Assembly (NCBI GenBank): GCA_029953675.1
Contig: JAMWBK010000006.1
Location: 868,001-932,000 of the forward strand
Source of the DNA: Rhodosorus marinus
Lineage: Eukaryota; Rhodophyta; Stylonematophyceae; Stylonematales; Stylonemataceae
Length of the DNA: 64,000 nt
Direction of reading: 5' to 3'
The translations under genes were made by a program, and so were the position numbers. The notes under the pieces are model-generated. The model searched no databases and was not told the origin of the DNA. It saw nothing but the letters and a program-made list of their open reading frames with translations. Below, piece after piece: positions 10,405-20,786 of the stretch (its first letter is position 1; every line of letters starts with the position of its first letter).

Positions 10405-12997
10405 AGAGTTCGTGTTATGGCATACCGATGAATTTCTTACCCGGGATCAGTTTTCGTTTGTTGCCTTAGTTCATAGTTTACTTCAATGAAGAAAAAGTTC
10501 TTTGCTATACACGTTAGCTGTTCTAGAAATCTGCTTGATGCAAGCACGTTACGCTTCTAAGAACGCCTTTCCCTCCAAGATTCAATTGTGCTCTAAGTTC
10601 AAACGATTGGCGGTCAATTCAGAGCCCCGTGGACGAGCTCTCCACGAAGCTCGAAAGATTTGCCCACTTCCGAAAGACTGGTTTGCGCTCTTTAATACGC
10701 GTTCTAAGAGCTCGCATGGAGCCATCTGCACTAGCTCTTTAAACTCCCAGAACCGAGCGCCCAATTTGTGTTTCCCGGCTCCAACCTCGTTCAGTGGTTA
10801 TGTGATATTGACCACGAGAGTAACTATCTCAATTAATGCTGTCGCCCTGTGGTTCACACCAAACGACGAGTGGGTACGCTCCAGAGGCTATGTTTAGAAC
10901 CGTACATGTGCTGTCAAAGCCACCCGCAAGCCTTGGGGCTGAAGTTACTGAGGTCCAGCCTGCGGTGCAAGCCTATTTGAAGAAATGAGGAACATTCCTC
11001 CAACGTGTGACATCGATGTCCACAGTATGTTGGAGCTGTCTCGAAACATGTCCCCCCGCTACCATTCGCGACGTGGGGTGACACAGGCACCAACACCTGG
11101 CGTAATCGGATGCGAACCTCTCATCAGGCCCTCAACATCGGTCCCAATGTGTGCAACAGCCTGTCCCCAGCATGGAAACGGTGGAGGAGAGCTTCACTAT
11201 AAGATCCATAGATAGTGACACTCCTCTAGTCTGAAACTGCGAGAGACGCCGCATGACACATTCGAGGAGAACTGGTTTCCTCCTTGTCGACAAGGGGGTG
11301 GAAACTTGCAAGATGAGTACTTTGGGATTAAAATTGTGATTATACTTGTACTCCATGGTTTTTCGTACTAGTTTGTACTTGTTCTACGAACTTTGTTCGT
11401 TTCATAATTTTTCGTCATGTCCAGAGTTGTTTTTTCTTCGCGGGTCCCTTCCCTGCCCTTCCGCGTTTTCTCTGCGGCAACTGAGTCGATCAGAACCGCA
11501 GAACCCCGATTAGCTGATTACCGGAAGCTCCAACTCGGCTTTTTAGGTGTTGTTGATCGGTGATTGATATATGGTAGGCGCGTGATGAGCGTGGCGTCTC
11601 CGTGGGTCTCCGCCCAACCGAATCCATTCAGTTAGCTATTCTACCTTGGTTTGCTCGGCCCAGAAAAGCCTTAACAGTTCTCAACATGTTGCGTATCTAC
11701 TAACCAGACAGATCGGTTTAACTAGAGCCCAAGGTCCTTGAATGAGGAGCGCTAGGCAGAGACAGGGCTTCTGGGGATCAACTGATCTTGGTTTTGAAAT
11801 CTGGAACCCGCGGAGAAAAGTTGTGAAAGAACTGGGAAGGAAGCAGAGCAGCTAAGAAAAAACGAAAAACAGGACTTGTACAACTCTATGAAACGATAAA
11901 AACATTCGTACAACTAGTACAAACACTAACATGCACACGTGGCTTTTTTATTTCAAAATACTAACCCCGTAAGAATCCATCTCTTCCTGATTTGATGTGC
12001 TGGAAAACTGTTCAAAAGAAAAATATATATCGCCGCCTAGGCAGGAGCCGCCCAAAAAAATTTATATAATCAACAAAGGAGGGCAAGAGAGCTCTCAGGA
12101 CAAAGGTCTATGAATTTCAGTAGAACTTTGCCTAATCCATAAAAAGCAGTAATATTTTATTGGCCAAAGTCAGAACACGAATGTTCTAGTTTGCCAAAAC
12201 TCACCACTCCCTTCTTCCTCCCCACTAGACAACAGATTGAAAACAGGAATAGTAAGAAGAAGTCAGAAGGTAGGGGTGCAAAACACTCCCTAAAACTTCC
12301 AATACTCCAAATAGTTTTGTGAAAACAACATAACGCAGAATCATACAAGTCCAGACGAGGGGGAATACATGTTTACTTTCCTGCTCGCTTTCCCCGCGCT
12401 CCCCTCCTTCTGTACTGCCAGCATTTTGCTTCCTTTACCTTGAGCAAAGGGTGGAAGCGTTTCTGACTGCATGCAAAAAAAAAAAGAGGGCCGGATTTTT
12501 TTTTGAGATTGTTTCTTTTTTTTCCTTTGGACTGGAGGTGTTTGATGGGGCATTTGTGAATGAGATGGGAAACGCTCTACTGATTTCCTATGTGGACTTT
12601 GGCTCCTTTTTTATTTGAAAAAGCTTGTATTTGAGTTTTTTGTTGGTTTTTTGGTATAGACGGAGATGGCATTAGGGATTAGTTGAGAAGGGCGGGCGGG
12701 GAGGTGGGGAGGGGGTATGGGGAGAAAGGTGATTTGGTGTGAATGGTTGGAGGGAGTGGGGGAGTGGAAAGGGCTATTTGGCCACTGATTAGAGGCTAAA
12801 GTATTTTTGTCGGGGTTTTTTCTTGGGGGTGGTGGTGGGGGATATGTTGGTAGGGGATTGAGGGGTATTGGTGATGGACGTTTGAGAGAATCTTGTGACG
12901 GGTTCCGGAGGTTGACTTTTTTGATGTTCCCGGTCAGGGTTGTGAGGAGTAGCTTCTTTTGCTTCCAGTTTTTCGGGTAAAGTGAGTGCGGGTCAGC
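10405..12997. other. Long intergenic region, no gene seen
   Basis: About 2.6 kb without a convincing coding exon. Two similar stretches in opposite orientation (around 11330-11400 and 11870-11930, sharing tactag, ttgtac and gtttcata blocks) could be the degraded ends of a non-autonomous element of about 0.6 kb, but the match is too imperfect to call. From about 12540 to 12960 the plus strand becomes strongly G/T-rich with several runs of four or more G, leading into the next gene. Confidence 0.45.
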
Positions 12998-13780
12998 ATG
13001 AGGAGGAGCTTTTTCGGAGGTGTGGTTTCCGTGAAGGAACCTTTGTTCCTGGATGGGTCGCCGGAGCAGTCCATTGTATTATCTCAGGTGAGACCAGATT
13101 TGGTTTTTCTCGGCACTTCTTGAGTAGATTTGCGCTAAGGCTATACTTCTGCCTGATTAGGCGTGCTTGTCCAAGAGCCCAAAAGACGGAGAGCGAGTTC
13201 TCCTCCGAGTCATGCCTGGACACGAGGAAGCGGCGGTTATCGGTTCAATTAACCCTGGTCAGGGACTAGATTGTGTAAGTGTTGCTGTGACTCCTTTTCC
13301 CTTCCTAGTTGGTCCAGGGCCCCAACTTTCTGTAGACAGGGGGCTTACCGATTTCGTTTCTCGTGCGAAACGTAGTTGAAGCTGAGGTTTGTAGTGAGCG
13401 AGGCAGTTTGGCTTCAGCTTGAGGGATCTGAGGATGCGGAAGTACATGTTACTGGTAGCGTTGAGTTCGCGAACGTCAGGTCGAGAGGGTCTAGGAATAG
13501 GAACGATCCGAACTCGCCCTTCAACTTCTCTGGACCTGGTCAACGAGCCTTCAATAGTGTTCACAGGTGGAATGACAGGGATATGGATTTCCGAGCCCCA
13601 CGAGCGAGAGGCGTCGGACCCACAAAGTACCGGCCCGAAATTACTCCCGAACCGCTTGAATTGGATCCTACATTGTGGAACTACGACGGCATGACCTTGA
13701 CAGTGATCGAAGCGGACAGCAGCGACGAGGAGGCTGAACCCTACTATGTTATTTTGCGTTTCGAAGGTCACGAGCTCTGA
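12998..13780 (+). CDS. Nucleoplasmin-like domain protein (tentative)
   Basis: Three exons, join(12998-13087, 13161-13274, 13376-13780), all joined in phase 0, encode 202 residues. The first exon begins MRRSFFGGVVSVKEP, like the first strand of nucleoplasmin-like (NPL) domains of FKBP39/46-type immunophilins and plant HD2 proteins (FWGVEV-like). Exon 2 fits the central strands, and the start of exon 3 fits the end of an NPL sandwich (LKLRFVVSEAVWLQLEGS...VHVTGSVEF). After that come a basic, Arg/Asn/Pro-rich linker and a final segment with an acidic patch (DSSDEEAEP). No FKBP isomerase domain follows. NPL proteins are histone chaperones or chromatin regulators. Here the assignment rests on pattern only. 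The splice model itself is well supported by canonical sites and open frames. Confidence 0.6.
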
Positions 13781-15038
13781 CGGAGACTATTTACCAACGA
13801 ACATGGCTTTTCCAGTAGAGCCACCTGCGTCCGTCGAGGCTTAGACATCTGTACAATAGGAGACTTGTCAGAAGTCGATGGTTTGTTTGGCCGTATATTG
13901 TATGTACATCTACCGAGAGTACTCCAACTTCTCCCTCAATGATATTCTCCGATGGGAACAGAAGTTCTCGCTGGGCTTTCGGAACCGCACACTGAATGGA
14001 CATTGGATGCGGATGCTATGATAGATAGCACGTTGAGCCTGCTTTGAGCTCGCCTAGTGACGACTCCATCGGAACCACACTGTGGATCGCGTTTCACACA
14101 AGTGTAACTGTTAATAATCAAGAATTTAAAAAGTAATAAATACGAAGGATTGCGTAATGAGTTGAGCCTGTACTCCCACCAGGTGGATCACGGCTGTTGC
14201 CGTTTCCGTTCGCAAGCCGAAGCAGTCTAAACTCTGGTGCCGTTCAAAGCTCGACATGTAGGAAAGACCAGTCACAATCTAAAATGCACGTTGCGCACCA
14301 AGCGGATGACCTTTTTGTTCAAAACCTGGCTTCACTGGCGAACGAAAAAAAGAGTGAGGGCCGATGTCCCCGAACAAGACGCGATCAATTTGCTTTGTCC
14401 TGCCTGCTTGCTCAAAATTCTAAGTCGTCTCATATCTGACTTTCAACGACTTTCTACCTTTCGTTCTACTACTCAAGACGGATTTCACGCGTAAGCCAGA
14501 CCCGCGAACAAAGGTCTCTCACTGTCGAAAAGGGGGATCCGCTCAACAAAAATCACATTTGCCAATCCTTCGTCGACTCCTTTGGCCAACACTTTCCTCA
14601 GTAACAATCGTCAATGTTTGGCCAAATCATCTTCCGGTAACATTCGCATCGTTTCGTTTTGGCCGAGCATTTCTGAGTAGCATTTGCCATGGTTTCCTTT
14701 TGGCCAGCATTTCTGAAAACATTTGCCATGGTTTCGTTTTGGCCAGCATTTCTGAGAGCATTTGCGATGGTTTCGTTTTGGCCAGCATTTCTGAGTAACA
14801 CTTGCCATGGTTTCGTTTTTTCCAGCATTTCTGAGTAACATTCGCCAATGTTCCGTGCATATATTTGGCCAACAGTCCGGCTTGGATTTGCCTATTTCAC
14901 ATGTGCATTAGGAAGACAAGGGTTGGGCGGGAAGGAGTTGAACGTGTTGGTTGCTTTGGACTCAAAAAGTAGATAAATAGAGAGGATTGGAATATGGAGG
15001 AGGGGTGAACGGACACGGGTCAGTAAATTTTGACGAGC
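13781..15038. other. Intergenic region with a minisatellite
   Basis: No gene supported. Contains the 39-40 bp tandem repeat at about 14641-14860 and, just before the PRP38 start, a G-rich plus-strand tract. Confidence 0.6.
14641..14860. repeat. Minisatellite, about 5.5 copies of a 39-40 bp unit
   Basis: Successive units begin with cattt(g/c)gccatgg and end with ccagcatttctgag. Starts are at about 14641, 14681, 14720, 14759, 14799 and a decayed partial at 14839. Units differ at a few positions and in the length of the ending (gtag, aaaa, gag, gtaa). The array stays open in several frames only because the unit is near 39 bp, so I do not read it as coding. Confidence 0.9.
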
Positions 15039-16598
15039 ATGGCGAATACGACGGATCCGTTGGCGATTCGTGCCCATGGGACGGATCCTCAGTTTCTGAT
15101 TGAGAAGATCACTAGGGAAAAGATTTACAGTTCAACGTTTTGGAAGGAAGAATGTTTCGGCCTCAACGCATCGACGCTGATTGACAAAGCTGTTAAGCTT
15201 CAGTACGCGTGTGGACTGCACGGGACTTTTCGGCTGCCGTCCCCGTTCCTCTGCCTGGCGCTGAAGATGCTTCAGCTCTCTCCAGAGCGAGACATTACGC
15301 TCGAATTCATTAATCAGGAGCAGTTCAAATATGTTAGAATTCTTGGTGCGTTCTATCTGCGCCTCGTGGGAAACTCCGTGGAAGTGTTTCGCCATTTGGA
15401 GCCACTGTACGAAGACTTTCGAAAGATTAGAGTCCGGAACTACGATGGCTTTGAAATCAAGCATGTGGATGAGATTGTCGAGAAATTGCTTTGGGATGAA
15501 GACCTCTTCGACACAAAACTGCCGAGGCTCGCAAACCGGACGACCTTGATCAGCACACGTCAGCTACCAAAAAGAGTGAGCCCGCTTTCCGATGAACTAG
15601 AGGAGCTCATGAAAGAGGAAGAAATCAAAATGAAGGTACGCTGTAATATCGGACCAGCCACCAGTTCTTCCACAGTCATATCTGAGAACGGCGTTTCTCT
15701 TTTCCTTGCAGGCTTCCGCGGAGAAAAGTGAAGCTGAAAAAGGCGAAGCGTAAGTGATCATGCAATACTTTTCAGGCTCCAAGGCTATCTGCTTCACCCT
15801 GGTGGAGTATATGTACGGACTCGTTGGACTTTCAGCTGTGTCGTGGAAGCCTTCGATACTGATGATGAGCTGGGCCCATGATATCGTCCTTTTGCTGACT
15901 GTGTATAACGATTTTGTAGGAATATGAATGGACGTGAGGATGTGCAGGCAGCGGAGACGACGCGGCGACAGAAAACAAGTAAAGATTCTGAGCCAGAGAC
16001 GGGAGAACAACCTCATAGCAAGACGTTGGAAGAGAGGCAAGGCCGTGGTCGAGAAAATGAGCGAGACCGTCATCGAGGTCGAGAGCGAGACAGAGACAAA
16101 GATGGTAGGGATCGAGAACGGAGCAGAGACCGCGAACGAAACAGAGATCGAGAACGAAGCAGAGATCGAGAACGAAACAGAGACCGAGAACGCGACAGGG
16201 ATTTAGATCGTGACAGGGATCGTGGTCGTGATAGGGAGCATCGGCACAGACATAGTCGGAGGGGTAGGGATAGATCAAGAAGCGGTGATAGAAAACGACG
16301 ATCCAGGTCACGGAGTCGCGGCAGGCGAAGAGACCGGTCGAGATCATCCAGCGGAGAGCGACGAAGGCATCGTTCCGGATCCAGGAGTGGAAGGAGAAGT
16401 CATTGGTCCAGGTCCCGAGATAGAAGTGGCCGCGACCACGGACGCTCGCGGGATCACGATTCCCGAGCTGAGGACCGACGCAGCAAATCCAAGTCCTCCA
16501 ATGAGAATGCTGGAGCTGGTTCCAAGCCAGCTCCTGAAGGCAGCGTAGATTACTGGAATATTGAGCGTGCGAAGCTTGGCCTGAAGCCCCTCAAGTAG
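15039..16598 (+). CDS. PRP38: Pre-mRNA-splicing factor PRP38 with RS-rich tail
   Basis: Exons are join(15039-15635, 15712-15749, 15920-16598), giving 437 residues. Exon 1 holds the whole PRP38 domain: ANTTDPLAIRAHGTDPQFLIEKITREKIYSS at the start, then the helical core with YVRILGAFYLRL and the LPRL segment. A 38 bp micro-exon joins it to a long Arg/Ser/Asp/Glu-rich tail made of RDRERNRDRE-type repeats, and the protein ends with YWNIERAKLGLKPLK, as in plant and animal PRP38. The protein is a U4/U6.U5 tri-snRNP component needed for spliceosome activation. Its presence fits an intron-rich genome. Introns are 76 and 170 bp with gtacgc/cag and gtaagt/tag borders. I use the ATG at 15039; no other in-frame ATG lies just upstream. 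Confidence 0.95.
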
Positions 16599-17003
16599 GT
16601 TTGCTGGTGCACTAGGCAATCTGTTATTTCTTACTAGGCCGGACTCCTGGAAGAGCTAGCCTCATTTCGTGCTACGTAAATAGGAGTGTACATAAAAGAA
16701 GAGAGCCAGGAACTTTGACACTTCTACCCAGGATTGTGTTCCTTTGGGAGATGCAGGAAGGTTGATGATGATGATGAAGTGACACCCAGAGTTTCCCTGG
16801 GGTGCAACTGAGTTGCTTCTTCACACAAGACAGGTCATCATCGTGTTTGAAGTCATGATTTACAATATTCGTATTCAGAACATAAAACGACGTGCCAGGC
16901 ACCCCACTCAAGCCGGGAACGGAAGTCGTGCGGCAGGACGAACGAGCGCCCAGTTATTAGATATCATGTGGACCACATACTTCTCGAATCTGACCGAGAA
17001 TCA
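16599..17003. other. Convergent intergenic spacer
   Basis: About 400 bp between the 3' ends of PRP38 (plus) and the ABHD11-like gene (minus). No gene seen. Confidence 0.6.
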
Positions 17004-18394
17004 TCAGGGTTTACTTCCCAGGTGCTCGTTCAAGACTTCGGTAAGCTTTTCCGTGCTTCCGATGGCCGGAAAGTTTGGACCGGAAAAGTATGGACCGGTG
17101 CTCTCCAAGTTTTTCATTGCTGCATTCGGAAATAATTTCTTGATTGCTGCTTCTTCCTCTTCGCTCCACTGCTTTCCGAAAGCAAAAAGAGACTTTCCGG
17201 TATAGGTCTCGGATTCGTAGCTGACGTCACAAGTCACAGAAAAAAATAAGCCCGGGTCCAACCGTTGAGGACAGCATTGTGAACCATTCGAGTTCACTCG
17301 TAATCGAGTAAGTTTCCTTGTCACTACTTACACAGGGAAAGTGATAAGGGCCGGCATCGCTTCCTGTATGGCTTGGATACCATGCCTCCACTTGTAGAAA
17401 CCTGGTTCATCGCTGTCACTAACAACATTCGTCATCAGAAACTGACGTAGCCTGTCATCTTCGATACCCCCCTTTTTCAAGTCTTCTTCAATGTCCCTGA
17501 AATGTTGTCGCCAATCGGAACTTTGTCAGAACCAAGAAACAGGCCCAGCTCACATGCCTCAAGTGCAAAGCTCTTTCCAGACTCACTTCTTTTGTGTGTA
17601 GTTCTCGATTTCCACGTCGTGAATTACTTGAACAATCTTATTCACAAACTCCAGTTTCTTGTCAGATGCCAGCGGTGAACCATCAATCACAACTAGGTCC
17701 GATACTCGATCTGATTGTTCCAATGCAAGAATCATTCCAACCTACAATTTGGGACAGTTGATTGCAGACGTAAGTATTCAGTCTACGTGACACAACACCA
17801 TCTGCCTCAGGGAATGATTCCTACCTTTCCACCAATATTAGTCCCTACGATAGACGCTGCCTCAATACCTAACGCAATAAAAGCACGGTTTTTAGCGTCT
17901 CTTATCCAGACTGCACAGGACCGTCATCCTCTATGCACTCAAGGAGCCGCTCGCCTTACCTTCGTTGTCTAGGAAAAGCGAAACATCTCTCGATAGCGCG
18001 TGCAGGTCCATCTCTCCAGTATGAGGGCTCAGACCGTGATTGCGCATGTCAAGTGTATAAATATCCCTTTTCGGCGCTGCGCAGTGCGTAGAGGAAACAA
18101 CAAAAACACTCAAAAATAAGAATCGAAAACTCAAGATAAGACTTGAGGTCAGAAGGTACCGAACTCCGGCTTCTTGACCAAGCTCCGGTAAGACATCTGA
18201 CTTCCAAGCAAGCCATGCAAGAGGACAACAGGAGGCGAGGGGGCCGCATCTTCCTTCGCATCGAACTTGGTGAATGCAACGGGCACAGTACATGAACCTC
18301 TGCGGGTCACTGGTTCTTCTACCGCCGAGGCGGATGTCGCGAAAGCTCGTCGTCGAATCTCGTTCGCTCCGCGACTCTGAAGAATCCGTAACAT
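17004..18394 (-). CDS. ABHD11-like alpha/beta-hydrolase, catalytic residues lost
   Basis: Six exons, complement(join(17004-17220, 17332-17496, 17587-17741, 17825-17910, 17960-18076, 18160-18394)), encode 324 residues, the normal ABHD11 length. The N-terminus (MLRILQSRGANEIRRRAF) is a plausible mitochondrial presequence. Family landmarks are present: PVVLLHGLLGS with the oxyanion region, TLDMRNHGLSPH, VVIDGSP, and an LFPNA segment before the C-terminal helix. The nucleophile elbow, normally GHSMGG, reads GTNIGG, so the serine is Asn142. The position of the catalytic histidine, normally GHWVH, reads GPYFS, so the histidine is Pro296. All splice sites and frames are intact, so this looks like a maintained pseudo-hydrolase rather than a decayed gene. 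Human ABHD11 is a mitochondrial serine hydrolase also reported to stabilise 2-oxoglutarate dehydrogenase; a non-catalytic role here is inference. Confidence 0.85.
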
Positions 18395-20786
18395 TTTGTA
18401 AAAGCAAATCAAAACAGCCCACAAGCGGCAGGGAAAAAAAAACCAGAGCCCACAAAAACTACTCTCAGACCCTCACAACTCGCAGATCGCCACACTCTCC
18501 TCCCTTCAAAAGTCAAAAAACCCCGCCGAGAAGCTCCCACATCAGCACACCACCGTCCAACAGCTCCCAAGTTGAGCCCCCCCTCCCAAACCTTCACCGT
18601 TCTCCGATCCGGAACCTCCTTCAACCACAAAGCTCCTTGGAACTTTCACCCAAACCCAGGCAAAATAGATAGTTACCAGTACCCACCCAAACCCCTCCCC
18701 CTCCTCCGTCTCCTCCAACCTAACCCACTCCCTACTCTCCTCGAACATATACCAACTCCACTTCAAAATGCTTTTCCAACATTCTACTTCAGATCCAAAA
18801 AACACTACCAAAAAAATAACTATCAACCAGAAACCCTCCAAAACAACCCAAATTTCCAACATTCCCTCTCATGGCCAATGTTCAAACAAAAACTGTAAAA
18901 CAAGGCCGGCTAGATAGGCCACAACTGTTCGCGCAAAAAAAATTTGGCGAATGATACATGAGATGTAATCCAAATCACATGGGAAGTATCCAATCATCCG
19001 AGACGCTCTCGCGGAAAGCGAACTTCCTTTTTTAACACGTTTAAATTTATTCAAAATATAAAATGTATTTATTCAACATGGCGATATTGAGCCAATCCGT
19101 GCGGTTCTAAAAAAATACAAAAATCTGCATGGTCTGCAGGCTAATGTAACTCCTTTGACTACCTTCTTTTCCCCCCTCCCAAACCCCAATTACATGGGGG
19201 TTGGATGGAGGAGTCCCGTCCCGTCCCAATCACGAAAAACAAAAATTACAGAACAAATTAGATTGTTCGGAGATATCTTCCTAGAAGTAGGTGAACAGCT
19301 CTGTACCCCTCCTTTTTCCCCCGTTCTCTCATCTCCTCTTCCCCTCCCCCCCCGCGCCACCCCGGGAGGCATCGAGATGGTTTCTGGTGACCGTTGATTG
19401 ATATAATTTTTTCTTCGAGATTTAATAAACCAGCAAAACGGAATATAGATGTTGACACCCTCCCGTGGGGTTGGAACTTGTGCAAAATTGTGAGTCCTCG
19501 GGAACATTTGCCTTAAGATTCTATTTTGGCCCCGAAAAAAAAATGAGGGACGCGCGATGCTTAGGAATCTTGACATGCAGAATGGCATCATGGCAGTGGA
19601 AGCCTTACTGGCGATGAAGGGCATAAGCTTGTTTTGCTGAGCTACATTGCTTTATGGAAGCCTCCAGTAGCATTGTTACTGAAAAACTAACCCTTCCCGC
19701 GGGTTGGGGGGTTAAGAACATGGAAACGGGAAGTCCCAAGCACGTGACTACTTGTCAGCAAAGAACTATTAGCAACGAGTAAACCCCTGCTGGCGGATGG
19801 TCTGCATGGCGGTTCATGAACCGTCTCTCCGCGCAATCAGGAGCGAATGTACTGTTTAATTAGAAGAAAGGTCGAGCTGCGGGTAGAGTCCGTCCGACCT
19901 TGAGAACATAGGGCGACTGGTGGTAAACGCCAGGTTTGGTGCATCTGAGAATATGCAGTGTGGACGTATTTGCTCACGGGGAGGCGGGTGAACCAACCTG
20001 GATTCTTTCTCCGCCATTGCAATTTTCCAGTTTGGTCTATAGGGTTTCAAGCAAGTGAATTGGAATGCCTCAGCATGATGTCGAACAGCTTAGCAGCTCG
20101 AACGCTGAAAGCCTTGCCCTTTGTGAGAGCTGCTTACCGAAAGACGCAGTTACGATCACCATAGCTGGGTCTCTACATGTAAATGATTTTCATCTCCCGC
20201 ATCAGGTCTGTTTGTAGGTCTAGAACTGGCTACTTCTCTCTGCAGGAACTTCAGCTCTGGTTCAAGCCGATGGGCTAGGAGCAATGAACTGAATTCCTGA
20301 TCGGTCCGGTAGATCCCTAAAAAAAACCGAGAGCTTCCGCTTCAATGATCGTACCTTTGAAGCAGAGTCACGAGAGACCGCATATCGGGCAGAGACGAGC
20401 TGGTGCGGCAAAGCTGGGGGTAATTCTTCATCAGGACATTCACGGGATCACGCTCAGAAAATTTATTCGAGATCCCGTTTGCAAGACGGGAGCCAGGCGA
20501 ACGAACACATCTGCATAGCTTAACGATCCGAAAACCCACCGAAAATGAAGTTCGACACTTTCCGAATATAGCTTGTTTTGGTCTGTTAATGACCAAGGGC
20601 TTCAATTCAGCTCGAGGCTCAAGTCCTCCAGTTCTGTCATTGCTAAAGACAAATGTGCACATGTAGAAATAACAATCTTTACATCTCTTGAGAGCAAACC
20701 GACAAATCTCAGGAAACAAATATATTCTGCGTCGGCCGCTAAGCTCACAGCTTTCAACCGCGCTCCAAACTAACGTGCTCCTCGCG
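18395..20786. other. Long intergenic region, no gene seen
   Basis: About 2.4 kb. The first 500 bp next to the ABHD11-like start are C/A-rich on the plus strand, that is G/T-rich on the coding strand of that gene. A polypyrimidine block lies at 19305-19355. No open frame has family features or plausible splice support. Confidence 0.5.

Noticed and set aside
11330-11935. Possible 0.6 kb element with terminal inverted repeats
   Set aside because: The two ends share only short blocks with many gaps, and no target-site duplication could be seen.
14559-14872. Several overlapping repeat-rich open frames in the minisatellite
   Set aside because: A unit near 39 bp keeps frames open by chance; no start context, conservation or splice signals.
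15832-16347. Antisense open frame of 171 codons over PRP38
   Set aside because: Generated by the repetitive Arg/Asp/Glu codons of the RS-like tail; the sense gene is clear.
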